Position numbers and translations under genes: made by a program. This document shows, in pieces, positions 1 through 6,085 of a stretch of DNA of 25,931 nt. The number at the start of each line of letters is the position of its first letter. Positions within the stretch are counted from its first letter, which is position 1. The stretch is from the NCBI GenBank assembly GCA_012515695.1, contig JAAYXX010000303.1, positions 1-25,931 on the forward strand, written 5' to 3'. The DNA is from Chloroflexota bacterium. GTDB taxonomy: Bacteria > Chloroflexota > Anaerolineae > UBA1429. The notes beneath the pieces were generated by a model, which saw only the letters and a list, made by a program, of their open reading frames with translations, ran no database searches and was not told where the DNA came from.

Positions 1-21
1 GCCGGTTTCACGCTCTGCCAT
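1..21 (-). CDS. 5' end of a truncated gene, product unknown
   Basis: On the minus strand an ATG opens at 21 and continues off the left edge, giving only the seven residues MAERETG. The start is supported by a GGAGG ribosome binding site about 11 nt upstream and by a good promoter at 132-160. Nothing can be said about the product. The real gene lies outside the window and is transcribed away from the rest of it. Confidence 0.45.
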
Positions 22-131
22 ACTACCAACATCCTCCTTGCAATCTACACTGAAAATACGAGTGCCAAAGCGTTCAAGACCGGCGTGAGTTCGGTGTTTC
101 ACTGAGGCCAGAACGATGGCGATAGGGTCAA

Positions 132-160
132 AATGTAGCATCGTTGTTGCAGAATGTCAA
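132..160 (-). promoter_or_regulatory. sigma70-type promoter for the truncated left-edge gene
   Basis: On the minus strand TTGACA (155-160) is followed after exactly 17 bp by TACATT (132-137). The -35 is a perfect consensus and the -10 matches 4 of 6. It would start RNA near 125 and give a leader of about 100 nt before the ATG at 21. The region 22-307 holds no other gene that I can see. Confidence 0.5.
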
Positions 161-307
161 AATAGCGCCCATCTATCCATCGATTGGGGCGCATAATCGT
201 GTAGCAGCAATTTAATGTCGTCTTTACCCTCGGCGGCTCGTTAACGGGCTATATTGGTAAGCTAGATAGGGTGTTGTACGCTTTTAATTTCGCGCAAAGG
301 TTGCCTT

Positions 308-829
308 ATGATAGGAAATCAGGTTCCGGTCACCCTGGTGACACACGAGCATCTGTTGAGCGGCACGTTGATAACGCATGGCGATCGCCTGTTGGATATT
401 CTGAACAGCACGCTGACCGATATGCTGTGCATCAATGATGTGCAGATCAGCCGGGTGGGGTTGGCGGATCGGGTTGCCACGTCTCTGCCGAGCGCCACGG
501 TACGCAAGACATCCATAGACCTGGCTGTTTTGCGAAACACAGAACACGAGGCTCCCGAAAAACGCTGGTACAGCTATGTGGAAAAGCAGCCGCGCCGTAT
601 TTTCCTCACGCTGCCGGGGTGTCACGTGGACGGAACGGTGCGCCTGACCCACACCCCCCAGCCAGCGATGGCTGTGCTGCAACAGCGTGACGATTTTGTG
701 CCGATTACGGGCGCAACGGTCACGATGGCAGACGGGGAGGTGGTGGCAGCGCAGGTAGTCATGGTGCGTCGCGATAGCATCGGCTTGCTGTATGTGGGCG
801 AGCCGACCGTGGGCGGCTGGGAGCAATAG
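308..829 (+). CDS. conserved-looking hypothetical protein, 173 aa
   Basis: I do not recognise this protein with certainty. It is soluble, with no signal peptide or membrane segment. The N-terminal part (residues 5-35, with THEHLLSGTLITHGDRLLDI) and the C-terminal part (residues 135-160, with GATVTMADGEVVAAQVVMV) look like two short beta-rich units. This fits small-barrel proteins in which a modifiable 'statement' of beta strands repeats, but that is inference. The start at 308 follows an AAAGG at a spacing of 7 nt. No clear promoter was found upstream. It is a stand-alone gene whose 3' end faces the FmdE-like gene across a shared hairpin terminator. An antisense frame of similar length exists but has no ribosome binding site and looks like a shadow. 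Confidence 0.7.
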   Translation: MIGNQVPVTLVTHEHLLSGTLITHGDRLLDILNSTLTDMLCINDVQISRVGLADRVATSLPSATVRKTSIDLAVLRNTEHEAPEKRWYSYVEKQPRRIFLTLPGCHVDGTVRLTHTPQPAMAVLQQRDDFVPITGATVTMADGEVVAAQVVMVRRDSIGLLYVGEPTVGGWEQ

Positions 830-859
830 GGCTGGCGCGCGAGCGCGGCCCCAGAAAAG

Positions 860-901
860 TGCTGCGCTCTCTCTCGTTGGGGCAAGAGAGACAGCGCAGC
901 A
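860..901. terminator. bidirectional hairpin terminator between convergent genes
   Basis: A 16-bp stem (860-875 with 886-901) with a single C-C mismatch closes a 10-nt loop. It lies between the two convergent stop codons at 829 and 910. On the minus strand the stem is followed by ACTTTTCTGG, a short U-tract, so it best serves the FmdE-like gene. In the plus direction there is no U-tract. Confidence 0.65.
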
Positions 902-909
902 TCACCGGG

Positions 910-1467
910 CTAACAGAAGCGGGTATAGTCGGGACCATAGCATTGCGGGCAGACCGGCTGGCCGTCGCGCAGGCGAACGCGAGCCTCCATGACGCCTTCC
1001 TTGCACTGGCTGCACTGTATCGTGTGCATGATGCGCGCGCGCTCGGGCAGCGGCCCCTCCACCCAACGCACGTCGAATAGTTCCTCATCGCTCATCTGTT
1101 GCATCCGCTCGAGCATGGCGGCGCGTCGCTCGGCGTCGGGCAGGTCGCGGTCTTGATTGTTGAGCGCCTCGTAACGGAGGGCCACCCGCACCATGCGCCC
1201 GTCGGAACGCCGACCCAGGCTGAACACTTGCTTGCCCCAGTCGCGCAGGATCAGATTGCCCTTGCCCATCGTGCAGCCGGTCAACACCTGGATAGCATCC
1301 ACCCCGCAGGCGTCCGTTTCGGCGATGGCGACCAGTTCCTCATCTTGAGCGCGCTGCACCCCCAGTTCACGCAACCCGATCAGCGCAGCCCGAAAGCCGA
1401 TGGTCAGGCCGGGGCAGAAATGCCCATGAAAGGCGATGGTCTTTTCCAGTAGTTGCTTCTCGTCCAT
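910..1467 (-). CDS. FmdE-like protein with C-terminal zinc ribbon
   Basis: The 185-aa protein belongs to the FmdE family, named after subunit E of the molybdenum/tungsten formylmethanofuran dehydrogenase. Diagnostic stretches are HGHFCPG (residues 14-20) and the segment at 50-71 with TDACGVDAIQ, TGCTMGKGN. The conserved His and Cys residues (H14, H16, C18, C54, C65) are a likely metal site. A C-terminal zinc ribbon follows, with CxxC pairs at C152/C155 and C173/C176. The start is set by GGAGG, 6 nt before the ATG. In bacteria such stand-alone FmdE proteins occur without the rest of the dehydrogenase and their exact job is unknown; metal or cofactor handling is a fair guess. It is divergent from the padR operon, whose products also look cofactor-related, and has its own promoter at 1545-1573. 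Confidence 0.88.
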   Translation of the reverse strand: MDEKQLLEKTIAFHGHFCPGLTIGFRAALIGLRELGVQRAQDEELVAIAETDACGVDAIQVLTGCTMGKGNLILRDWGKQVFSLGRRSDGRMVRVALRYEALNNQDRDLPDAERRAAMLERMQQMSDEELFDVRWVEGPLPERARIMHTIQCSQCKEGVMEARVRLRDGQPVCPQCYGPDYTRFC

Positions 1468-1544
1468 AGCTTGCCTCCGTATGATCTAACGCTCGGTCGC
1501 TTGACTGCCCTGCTTATGCAGCAGCCTATTTGCAACCGAGTTGC

Positions 1545-1573
1545 ATTGTACCCTCGCCTTGCTTCTGAGGCAA
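1545..1573 (-). promoter_or_regulatory. sigma70-type promoter of the FmdE-like gene
   Basis: On the minus strand TTGCCT (1568-1573) and TACAAT (1545-1550, 5 of 6 matches) are separated by 17 bp. RNA would start near 1538, leaving a leader of about 70 nt before the ATG at 1467. Two short hairpins (GCAAC/GTTGC and CTGCT/AGCAG) can form in that leader. Confidence 0.55.
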
Positions 1574-1588
1574 CTTTTCTCGATAGCC

Positions 1589-1611
1589 AAAAAAAGGGGG
1601 GTTACCCCCTT
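1589..1611 (-). terminator. intrinsic-terminator-like hairpin, minus strand
   Basis: Read on the minus strand, a 7-bp stem (AAGGGGG with CCCCCTT, 4-nt loop) runs into seven T residues (1595-1589). It sits between the padR promoter and the FmdE promoter and would stop antisense RNA entering from the padR side. Its plus-strand copy touches the -35 box of the padR promoter, so it might instead be a protein-binding palindrome. Confidence 0.4.
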
Positions 1612-1638
1612 GACATTTATCTAGCTATGTGCTATACT
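1610..1638 (+). promoter_or_regulatory. near-consensus promoter of the padR operon
   Basis: TTGACA (1610-1615) and TATACT (1633-1638) are separated by exactly 17 bp. The -35 is perfect and the -10 matches 5 of 6. RNA should start near 1645. The -10 box lies entirely inside the left arm of the large inverted repeat 1625-1673, so a protein bound there would block RNA polymerase. This is the only strong promoter seen for the genes from 1685 to about 9836. Confidence 0.85.
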
Positions 1639-1673
1639 CTATTTGCAATATACAAATAGAGTATAGCACATAG
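1625..1673. promoter_or_regulatory. perfect 21-bp inverted repeat, probable PadR operator
   Basis: The arms 1625-1645 and 1653-1673 are exact reverse complements over 21 bp, separated by a 7-bp AT-rich spacer (CAATATA). The left arm holds the promoter -10 box and the right arm ends in the ribosome binding site AGGAGG (1672-1677) of the adjacent padR gene. PadR regulators bind dyad operators close to their own genes. The position therefore fits autorepression, but binding is inferred. The predicted RNA start lies at the centre, so the transcript would hold only the right arm and not a full hairpin. Confidence 0.75.
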
Positions 1674-1684
1674 GAGGTGAAGCT

Positions 1685-2089
1685 ATGCCGCGGTGGCGTG
1701 GAAGAGGGCCGGGGCCGCGCGGACATGGAGGGCGACCTCGCCGCATTCGTCGCTTTATCGAGCCTGCCGTGCTGCTGTTGTTGCATGATGGACCGAATCA
1801 CGGCTATGGACTGATGGACGGATTGCGGACGCTTGGCCTGGAGAGCTATCCGACGGATATCAGCGCCATCTATCGCATTTTGTACGATCTTGAGGCAAAC
1901 GGCATGGTGGTTTCCTGGCAGGAAGCCGAGGAGACAGCCGGTCCCCCGCGTCGCGTGTATCGGCTCACCGAGGCCGGGGATGCCTATCTGGCAGAGTGGG
2001 TGCAAGAGCTGCAGCACACGGATGAGTTGTTGCACCGTTTCCTGGATGCTTACGCGGCGCATCAGCGACAGCATGAGCAGGGGCAGTAG
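1685..2089 (+). CDS. PadR family transcriptional regulator
   Basis: This 134-aa DNA-binding regulator has a winged-helix core at about residues 27-100. The core contains the PadR hallmarks LLLLLHDGPNHGYGLMDGL, DISAIYRILYDLEANGMV and RRVYRLTEAG. Residues 1-24 form an Arg/Gly-rich basic extension that is not part of the usual PadR fold and may add non-specific DNA or RNA contacts. The C-terminal helix is short, as in the smaller (subfamily 1-type) PadR proteins. The ATG follows AGGAGGTGA at good spacing. It is the first gene of the operon and lies directly behind the palindromic operator, so autoregulation is likely. The effector is unknown. Because the target operon makes Fe-S and metal-cofactor proteins, a redox or metal signal is a reasonable guess. 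Confidence 0.92.
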   Translation: MPRWRGRGPGPRGHGGRPRRIRRFIEPAVLLLLHDGPNHGYGLMDGLRTLGLESYPTDISAIYRILYDLEANGMVVSWQEAEETAGPPRRVYRLTEAGDAYLAEWVQELQHTDELLHRFLDAYAAHQRQHEQGQ

Positions 2090-2131
2090 ACGGGTGCCAG
2101 CCCGACAAACTAGATGATACTCGGAGGAAAG

Positions 2132-2521
2132 ATGAAAGTTGCTTGTGTTACAGATGATGGTCGAACGATCAGCCAGCATTTTGGGCGGGCCACGCAGTAT
2201 GCGGTGTTGACCGTCGAGGATGGGAAAATCGTGGGCCGCGAGCTGCGGGCCAAGATGGGCCATCAGCATTTCGCCAGCCAGGATCACGCGGCTGGGCAGC
2301 ACAGCGGCACGGATGCGGCGAGCCACAACAAGCATGTGAGCATGGCCGAAGTGATCCGTGATTGCGAGGCGTTGCTCTGTCGGGGGATGGGGTACGGGGC
2401 CTATGCCAGTATGCAGCAACTGGGGATCAAGCTGATGGTGACGGATGTGGCGGATATTGAAGAGGCCGTCCAGGCCTATATCGAGGGGCGGCTGCAAGAC
2501 CACCCTGAGAAGCTGCACTGA
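2132..2521 (+). CDS. NifX/NifB-type cofactor-binding protein with His-rich loop
   Basis: The 129-aa protein belongs to the dinitrogenase iron-molybdenum cofactor family (the NifX, NafY, MTH1175 and ORP fold). It starts with the typical MKVACVTDDGRTISQHFGRA and has the family's C-terminal half, with CRGMGYGAYASMQQLGI, then a VTDVADIEEAVQAYIEG helix. Between the two halves, residues 44-68 contain six histidines (H44, H46, H52, H57, H65, H68), a likely metal-binding loop. Members of this family bind or carry metal-sulfur clusters; the cluster here is unknown. An upstream in-frame ATG at 2114 exists, but GGAGG (2123-2127) lies between the two and supports 2132. It is 42 nt after padR and 22 nt before the Mrp gene, clearly in the same operon. 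Confidence 0.85.
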   Translation: MKVACVTDDGRTISQHFGRATQYAVLTVEDGKIVGRELRAKMGHQHFASQDHAAGQHSGTDAASHNKHVSMAEVIRDCEALLCRGMGYGAYASMQQLGIKLMVTDVADIEEAVQAYIEGRLQDHPEKLH

Positions 2522-2543
2522 CACCTATGCTGGAGGCTATACG

Positions 2544-3530
2544 TTGGTGAACGCAGAAGGGATTCGCAAAGCACTGGCGCAGGTGCAGGACCCCGAACGG
2601 CACAAGGATATCGTCTCGCTGGGGATGGTCCGAGATATTGTAGTGGAGGCGGACACTGCGCTGGATAGCGGGGCAAAGGTTGAGGTGCAATTGACCGAAA
2701 TGACCGAGGAAGAGCGTCGCAAGGCCCTGCAAGGGCAAACTCAGCAGGGCGCTGCCGAGCACCTGAACAAGGTGGACCATGTCCTGGCGATCATGAGCGG
2801 CAAGGGCGGGGTCGGCAAGTCGCTGGTAACTGGAATGCTGGCCGTCGAGTTGGCGCGCCGTGGGTATCGAGTGGGTGTGCTAGACGCCGACATTACCGGG
2901 CCGAGTATCCCCAAGATGTTTGGGCTTACTGAGCGGCCAATCAGCGGGCCTATCGGAATCGCGCCGGTCAAGAGCAAGCTGGGCCTGTCGGTCATGTCCA
3001 TCAATCTGCTGCTGCCGAATGAGGATGACGCCGTGATCTGGCGAGGGCCGCTCATCTCTGGCGCAGTCAAGCAATTCTGGGGCGATGTGTATTGGGGCAC
3101 TTTGGATTATCTGCTGGTAGACCTGCCCCCTGGAACGGCGGACGTGCCCTTGACGGTCATGCAGAGCTTGCCGATTGACGGGATTGTGCTGGTGACTTCG
3201 CCGCAAGACCTGGCCGGGATGGTGGTACGCAAGGCGGCGAATATGGCTGCCCAGCTTGATAAGCCGATCCTGGGCGTAGTGGAGAACATGAGCCACGCCA
3301 TCTGCCCGCATTGCGGCGAGCGCATAGACCTGTTTGGCCCCAGCCACCTGTCCGCCATCTGTGAGCCGTTGCGTGTTCCCGTGCTGGGGCGTATCCCGAT
3401 TGACGCGCAGATTGCGACGCTTTGCGATCAGGGGCAAGTGGAGGATTGCGTTGTGCCCGCATTTGCCCAGATCACCGACCTGGTACTGGCTCAGGTTCCG
3501 GCGGCAGGCCCCATTTCCGAGGCAAAGTGA
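2544..3530 (+). CDS. mrp: Mrp/NBP35 (ApbC) family Fe-S carrier ATPase
   Basis: This P-loop ATPase carries and transfers Fe-S clusters. From a TTG start it has 328 aa. Residues about 5-60 are a shortened MIP18/DUF59 domain (VQDPERHKDIVSLGMVRDI). The ATPase domain has the Walker A GKGGVGKS at 86-93, followed by VGVLDADITGPSIPKMFG, and a DLPPGTAD segment. The CPHC pair (C254, C257) is the known place where Mrp dimers hold a bridging [4Fe-4S] cluster. GGAGG (2532-2536) precedes two neighbouring start codons, TTG at 2544 (7 nt) and GTG at 2547 (10 nt); I chose the first, but either is possible. A longer reading frame back to 2445 would overlap the previous gene and is unlikely. Homologues of this protein sit in ORP clusters of anaerobes. 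Confidence 0.9.
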   Translation: MVNAEGIRKALAQVQDPERHKDIVSLGMVRDIVVEADTALDSGAKVEVQLTEMTEEERRKALQGQTQQGAAEHLNKVDHVLAIMSGKGGVGKSLVTGMLAVELARRGYRVGVLDADITGPSIPKMFGLTERPISGPIGIAPVKSKLGLSVMSINLLLPNEDDAVIWRGPLISGAVKQFWGDVYWGTLDYLLVDLPPGTADVPLTVMQSLPIDGIVLVTSPQDLAGMVVRKAANMAAQLDKPILGVVENMSHAICPHCGERIDLFGPSHLSAICEPLRVPVLGRIPIDAQIATLCDQGQVEDCVVPAFAQITDLVLAQVPAAGPISEAK

Positions 3531-3546
3531 AAAGAGCGTTGTAGTG

Positions 3547-3560
3547 CCCGGTTAACCGGG
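3547..3560. repeat. 14-bp perfect palindrome before a ribosome binding site
   Basis: CCCGGTTAACCGGG is self-complementary over 14 bp. It ends 2 nt before the GGAGG (3563-3567) of the small zinc-ribbon gene. In RNA it could form a small tight hairpin next to the ribosome binding site; as DNA it could be a site for a dimeric protein. Function not known. Confidence 0.4.
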
Positions 3561-3575
3561 AAGGAGGTTCTCACC

Positions 3576-3773
3576 ATGTTCGGAAGAGGTCGTGGTCGTG
3601 GCGCTGATGGTGGTCGCAGCGGTGGAGCTGGCCGCAAGGGTGGCGCGGCGGCAGCCGGGCCGGGCGGCTATTGCGTGTGCCCCAGTTGTGGGCATCGCGA
3701 ACCGCATGTGGCAGGCCAGCCCTGCTATGAGAAGAAATGCCCGCAGTGTGGCGCGCGCCTGGTGCGTGAGTGA
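3576..3773 (+). CDS. small RG-rich zinc-ribbon protein
   Basis: The product is a 65-aa protein in two parts. Residues 1-31 are a low-complexity Gly/Arg/Ala tail (MFGRGRGRG...). Residues 32-65 form a compact metal knuckle with CPSC (C35, C38) and CPQC (C55, C58), plus extra Cys at 33 and 50 and His at 40 and 44. It looks like a rubredoxin/zinc-ribbon-type fold. A strong GGAGG lies 8 nt before the ATG. It lies between the Mrp ATPase and the second NifX-like gene, and its RG-rich tail resembles the tail of that next protein. A role as a small adaptor or redox/metal partner of the complex is inferred from this position only. Confidence 0.75.
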   Translation: MFGRGRGRGADGGRSGGAGRKGGAAAAGPGGYCVCPSCGHREPHVAGQPCYEKKCPQCGARLVRE

Positions 3774-3799
3774 CTGCACGCACAGCGTGAGTGACTGCA
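3764..3799 (+). repeat. 15-bp direct repeat at the zinc-ribbon stop codon
   Basis: GCGTGAGTGACTGCA occurs at 3764-3778 and again at 3785-3799, a 21-bp period. The first copy contains the stop codon of the zinc-ribbon gene; the second lies just downstream. It may be a small tandem duplication without function. Confidence 0.5.
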
Positions 3800-3823
3800 T
3801 GTGACGCTTCGAGACCGGATTGC

Positions 3824-3858
3824 TCTCTAGCTGCTCCACTGTTCGGGGCGGCTAGAGA
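3824..3858 (+). other. intercistronic 14-bp RNA hairpin
   Basis: Positions 3824-3837 pair with 3845-3858 over 14 bp (two G-U pairs) around a 7-nt loop. The hairpin lies in the widest gap of the operon (119 bp), between the zinc-ribbon gene and the NifX/ORP-like gene. There is no U-tract, so it is unlikely to be a simple terminator. It could protect a processed 3' or 5' RNA end and set different protein levels upstream and downstream. Confidence 0.5.
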
Positions 3859-3892
3859 TCCCGAGTAGAACAGGCACGAAAGGAGCAAGGTC

Positions 3893-4309
3893 ATGAAGGT
3901 TTTGGTGAGCAGCACAGGGGAGAGCCTGGAAGCGGATGTCAGCCCCATCTTTGGGCGCTGTCCCTTTTTCATCCTGGTCGATAGCGATACAATGGAGGCA
4001 GAGGCCATGTCGAATGCCGCAATCCAGGCGAGCGGTGGGGCAGGCATTCAAGCTTCCCAGTTCGCCATCCAGCAGGGGGCGCAGGTCGTTCTAAGCGGGA
4101 ACCTGGGGCCTAACGCGATGCAGGTGCTACAGGCGGCTGGCGTCGTGTTCTATCCGGTGAACGGTGGGACGGTGCGCCAGGCGGTAGAGGCGTACAAATC
4201 GGGCCAGTTGCAGGCCCAGTCGACGCCGACGGTAAACCAGGATTTCGGCAAGCCAGGAGGCGGACGACGGGGCGGTGGTATGGGCCGGGGTCGCGGTGGG
4301 CGGCTTTAG
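3893..4309 (+). CDS. NifX/ORP-like metal-cluster protein with RG-rich tail
   Basis: The 138-aa protein has the NifX/orange-protein fold over residues 1-110. It begins MKVLVSSTGESLEADVSPIFGRCPFF and continues with GGAGIQASQFAIQQGAQVVL, GPNAMQVLQAAGV and the final helix GGTVRQAVEAYKSGQL. Family members bind metal-sulfur cofactors; ORP of Desulfovibrio carries a Mo-Cu-S cluster. The last 20 or so residues (GGGRRGGGMGRGRGGRL) are Gly/Arg-rich. Unlike the first NifX-like protein of the operon, it has no His-rich loop. AAGGAG lies 7 nt before the ATG. The next gene, a MinD-type ATPase, starts 28 nt downstream. This is the best candidate for the cluster-carrying subunit of the system. Confidence 0.87.
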   Translation: MKVLVSSTGESLEADVSPIFGRCPFFILVDSDTMEAEAMSNAAIQASGGAGIQASQFAIQQGAQVVLSGNLGPNAMQVLQAAGVVFYPVNGGTVRQAVEAYKSGQLQAQSTPTVNQDFGKPGGGRRGGGMGRGRGGRL

Positions 4310-4337
4310 GGCCATTTACCAGAAGGGTTGATCGGAG

Positions 4338-5210
4338 ATGAAGATAGTCATTGCCAGCGGCAAGGGGGGGACTGGCAAGACGCTGGTGGCTACCAGCCTG
4401 GCCCTCGTTGCCCAGCAAATCGGGCGCGCTGCGCTGCTCGACGCGGACGTAGAGGAGCCGAACGCCGCCCTTTTCCTGCAACCGATATTTCACAGCGAGC
4501 GGGCCGTCGAGCAGATGGTCCCGCTCGTAGATGCAGCTCGCTGCACGCATTGCGGGCGCTGCGCCGAGGTGTGCCAGTTTAACGCCATCGCGGTGGTCCC
4601 CGACAAGACGCTGGTGTTCGGAGACCTGTGCCACGGGTGTGGCAGTTGCGCGCTGCACTGCCCTGAAGGAGCCATTCGTGAGGTGCCCAAGACCATTGGC
4701 CGGATACTGTCCGGGCAGGCTGACGGGATGTCTTTTGCCCAAGGCGAGTTGCAGGTGGGCGAAGCGATGGCAACCCCTATCATCCGGGCGCTCAAGCGGT
4801 ATGCCCGCGATGAGGGATGGGAACAGGCCGACTGGTTGATCCAAGATGCCCCTCCCGGAACAGCCTGCTCCGTGATTGAGGCGCTGCGGGGCGCAGATAT
4901 TGCCGTGCTGGTGGCCGAGCCGACGCCCTTTGGCCTGCACGACCTGCAAATGGCCGTGCAGGTGGCGCGGGATGTGTTGAGCCTGCCGGTGGGGGTTGTG
5001 ATTAACAAAGACGGTGCGGGAGATCAGGGCGTAGAGGCATATTGCCGAGAGGCAGGGTTGCCCATCCTGATGCGCCTCCCGTTACGGCGCGAGATCGCCA
5101 GCAGCTATGCGGCAGGGATCCCTTTGGTGCAGGCCCATCCCGAGTTCAAGGTGGCCTTTGCTGGCCTGTTGCGAAGCATACACAGGTTGGCGCAAGGGGG
5201 AGCGGCATGA
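4338..5210 (+). CDS. MinD-type ATPase with inserted 2[4Fe-4S] ferredoxin domain (first)
   Basis: This 290-aa P-loop protein of the MinD/Mrp superfamily has the deviant Walker A KGGTGKT at 9-15, then ALLDADVEEPN and QDAPPGTACSV. A ferredoxin module is inserted at about 66-115, with C69, C72, C75, C79 and C98, C101, C104, C108 as ligands for two [4Fe-4S] clusters. Proteins of this architecture occur as tandem pairs beside NifX/ORP-like genes in anaerobes. They are thought to link ATP hydrolysis and electron transfer to cluster handling; their exact reaction is not established. The stop codon overlaps the next start in an ATGA, so the two are translationally coupled. The nearest good Shine-Dalgarno is AAGGG about 10 nt before the ATG. 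Confidence 0.92.
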   Translation: MKIVIASGKGGTGKTLVATSLALVAQQIGRAALLDADVEEPNAALFLQPIFHSERAVEQMVPLVDAARCTHCGRCAEVCQFNAIAVVPDKTLVFGDLCHGCGSCALHCPEGAIREVPKTIGRILSGQADGMSFAQGELQVGEAMATPIIRALKRYARDEGWEQADWLIQDAPPGTACSVIEALRGADIAVLVAEPTPFGLHDLQMAVQVARDVLSLPVGVVINKDGAGDQGVEAYCREAGLPILMRLPLRREIASSYAAGIPLVQAHPEFKVAFAGLLRSIHRLAQGGAA

Positions 5211-6085
5211 AGCAACTGGTTGTGTTGAGTGGCAAGGGGGGCACCGGCAAGACGACGGTGACAGCCGCCCTGGCGCATCTGATCTCCCGCGAGCAACGGC
5301 TGGTGTTGGTGGACGCTGACGTGGATGCGCCCAATCTGGAATTGCTGCTTCGGCCCACGCGCCTGCGAGAGACGCCTTTTTACGGGGGCAAGCAGGCCGT
5401 GATTGATACCGAGAGTTGCACGGCATGCGGGCGCTGTGCCGAGGTGTGCCGCTATGATGCCGTCGCCCAGCAAGATGGCGCCTACCGCATAGACGGAACG
5501 GCGTGTGAAGGATGCGCTGCCTGTTATTATCAATGTCCGGCGGAGGCTGTGCGGCTGGAGGACGCGCATTCTGGCGACTGGTTCCATTCCCAGACCCGCT
5601 TTGGTCCCTTTGTGCATGCCTGCCTGCGGCCCGGCGAGGAGAACTCGGGCAAGCTGGTGAGCACCATCAAGCAGCAGGCGTTGCTGCTGGCCGACGAGCA
5701 GGCAGCGGACTGGATCGTGGTGGACGGCTCGCCGGGTATTGGCTGTCCGGTGATTGCAGCGGTGACAGGCGCCGACCTGGCGTTGATGGTGGCCGAGCCG
5801 ACGGTGTCCGCTGTGCATGATCTCGAGCGGGCGTTGCAGGTGACCGCGCATTTCGACATACCGGCAGCCGTTTGTGTGAACAAGAGCGATATTCACCCGC
5901 CCGCGTTGGAACGCATAGAGAAGCTATGCCGCGAGCAGGATATTCCCTTGTTGGCTCGTATTCCCTATGACGAGATAGTGGTTCAGGCGATGCGGCAGGG
6001 CCTGGCCGTTACTGAAATTGGAGAGAACCCGGTGAGATGCCAGATGGAACACCTGTGGGATGTATTGCGAGGTCTCGACCTATGA
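5207..6085 (+). CDS. MinD-type ATPase with inserted 2[4Fe-4S] ferredoxin domain (second)
   Basis: The 292-aa protein is a paralogue of the preceding gene product, with the same layout: Walker A KGGTGKTT at 10-17, LVDADVDAPNLELLL, and a ferredoxin insert with C71, C74, C77, C81 and C100, C103, C106, C110. The segment DGSPGIGCPV replaces the DAPPGTACSV of its neighbour, a difference that often marks the two partners of such pairs. The ATG at 5207 shares ATGA with the previous stop and lies 8 nt after a purine-rich AAGGGGG. An in-frame start at 5042 would overlap the previous gene by 170 bp and was not used. The two proteins probably form a heterodimer. The stop again overlaps the next start. 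Confidence 0.92.
   Translation: MKQLVVLSGKGGTGKTTVTAALAHLISREQRLVLVDADVDAPNLELLLRPTRLRETPFYGGKQAVIDTESCTACGRCAEVCRYDAVAQQDGAYRIDGTACEGCAACYYQCPAEAVRLEDAHSGDWFHSQTRFGPFVHACLRPGEENSGKLVSTIKQQALLLADEQAADWIVVDGSPGIGCPVIAAVTGADLALMVAEPTVSAVHDLERALQVTAHFDIPAAVCVNKSDIHPPALERIEKLCREQDIPLLARIPYDEIVVQAMRQGLAVTEIGENPVRCQMEHLWDVLRGLDL

Noticed and set aside
241..268. TTAACG and TAGATA as a promoter for the gene at 308
   Set aside because: Only 4 and 3 matches to the consensus boxes; too weak to call.
308..829. The 180-codon antisense frame over the gene at 308
   Set aside because: It has no ribosome site, and its product is rich in His, Arg and Gln in the way typical of shadow frames.
1625..2524. A 299-codon minus-strand frame across padR and the NifX-like gene
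   Set aside because: It runs antisense through two well-supported genes and the palindromic operator, and shows no ribosome site or known domain.
3764..3799. Start of a CRISPR or tandem repeat array
   Set aside because: Only two 15-bp copies at 21-bp spacing; no further units.
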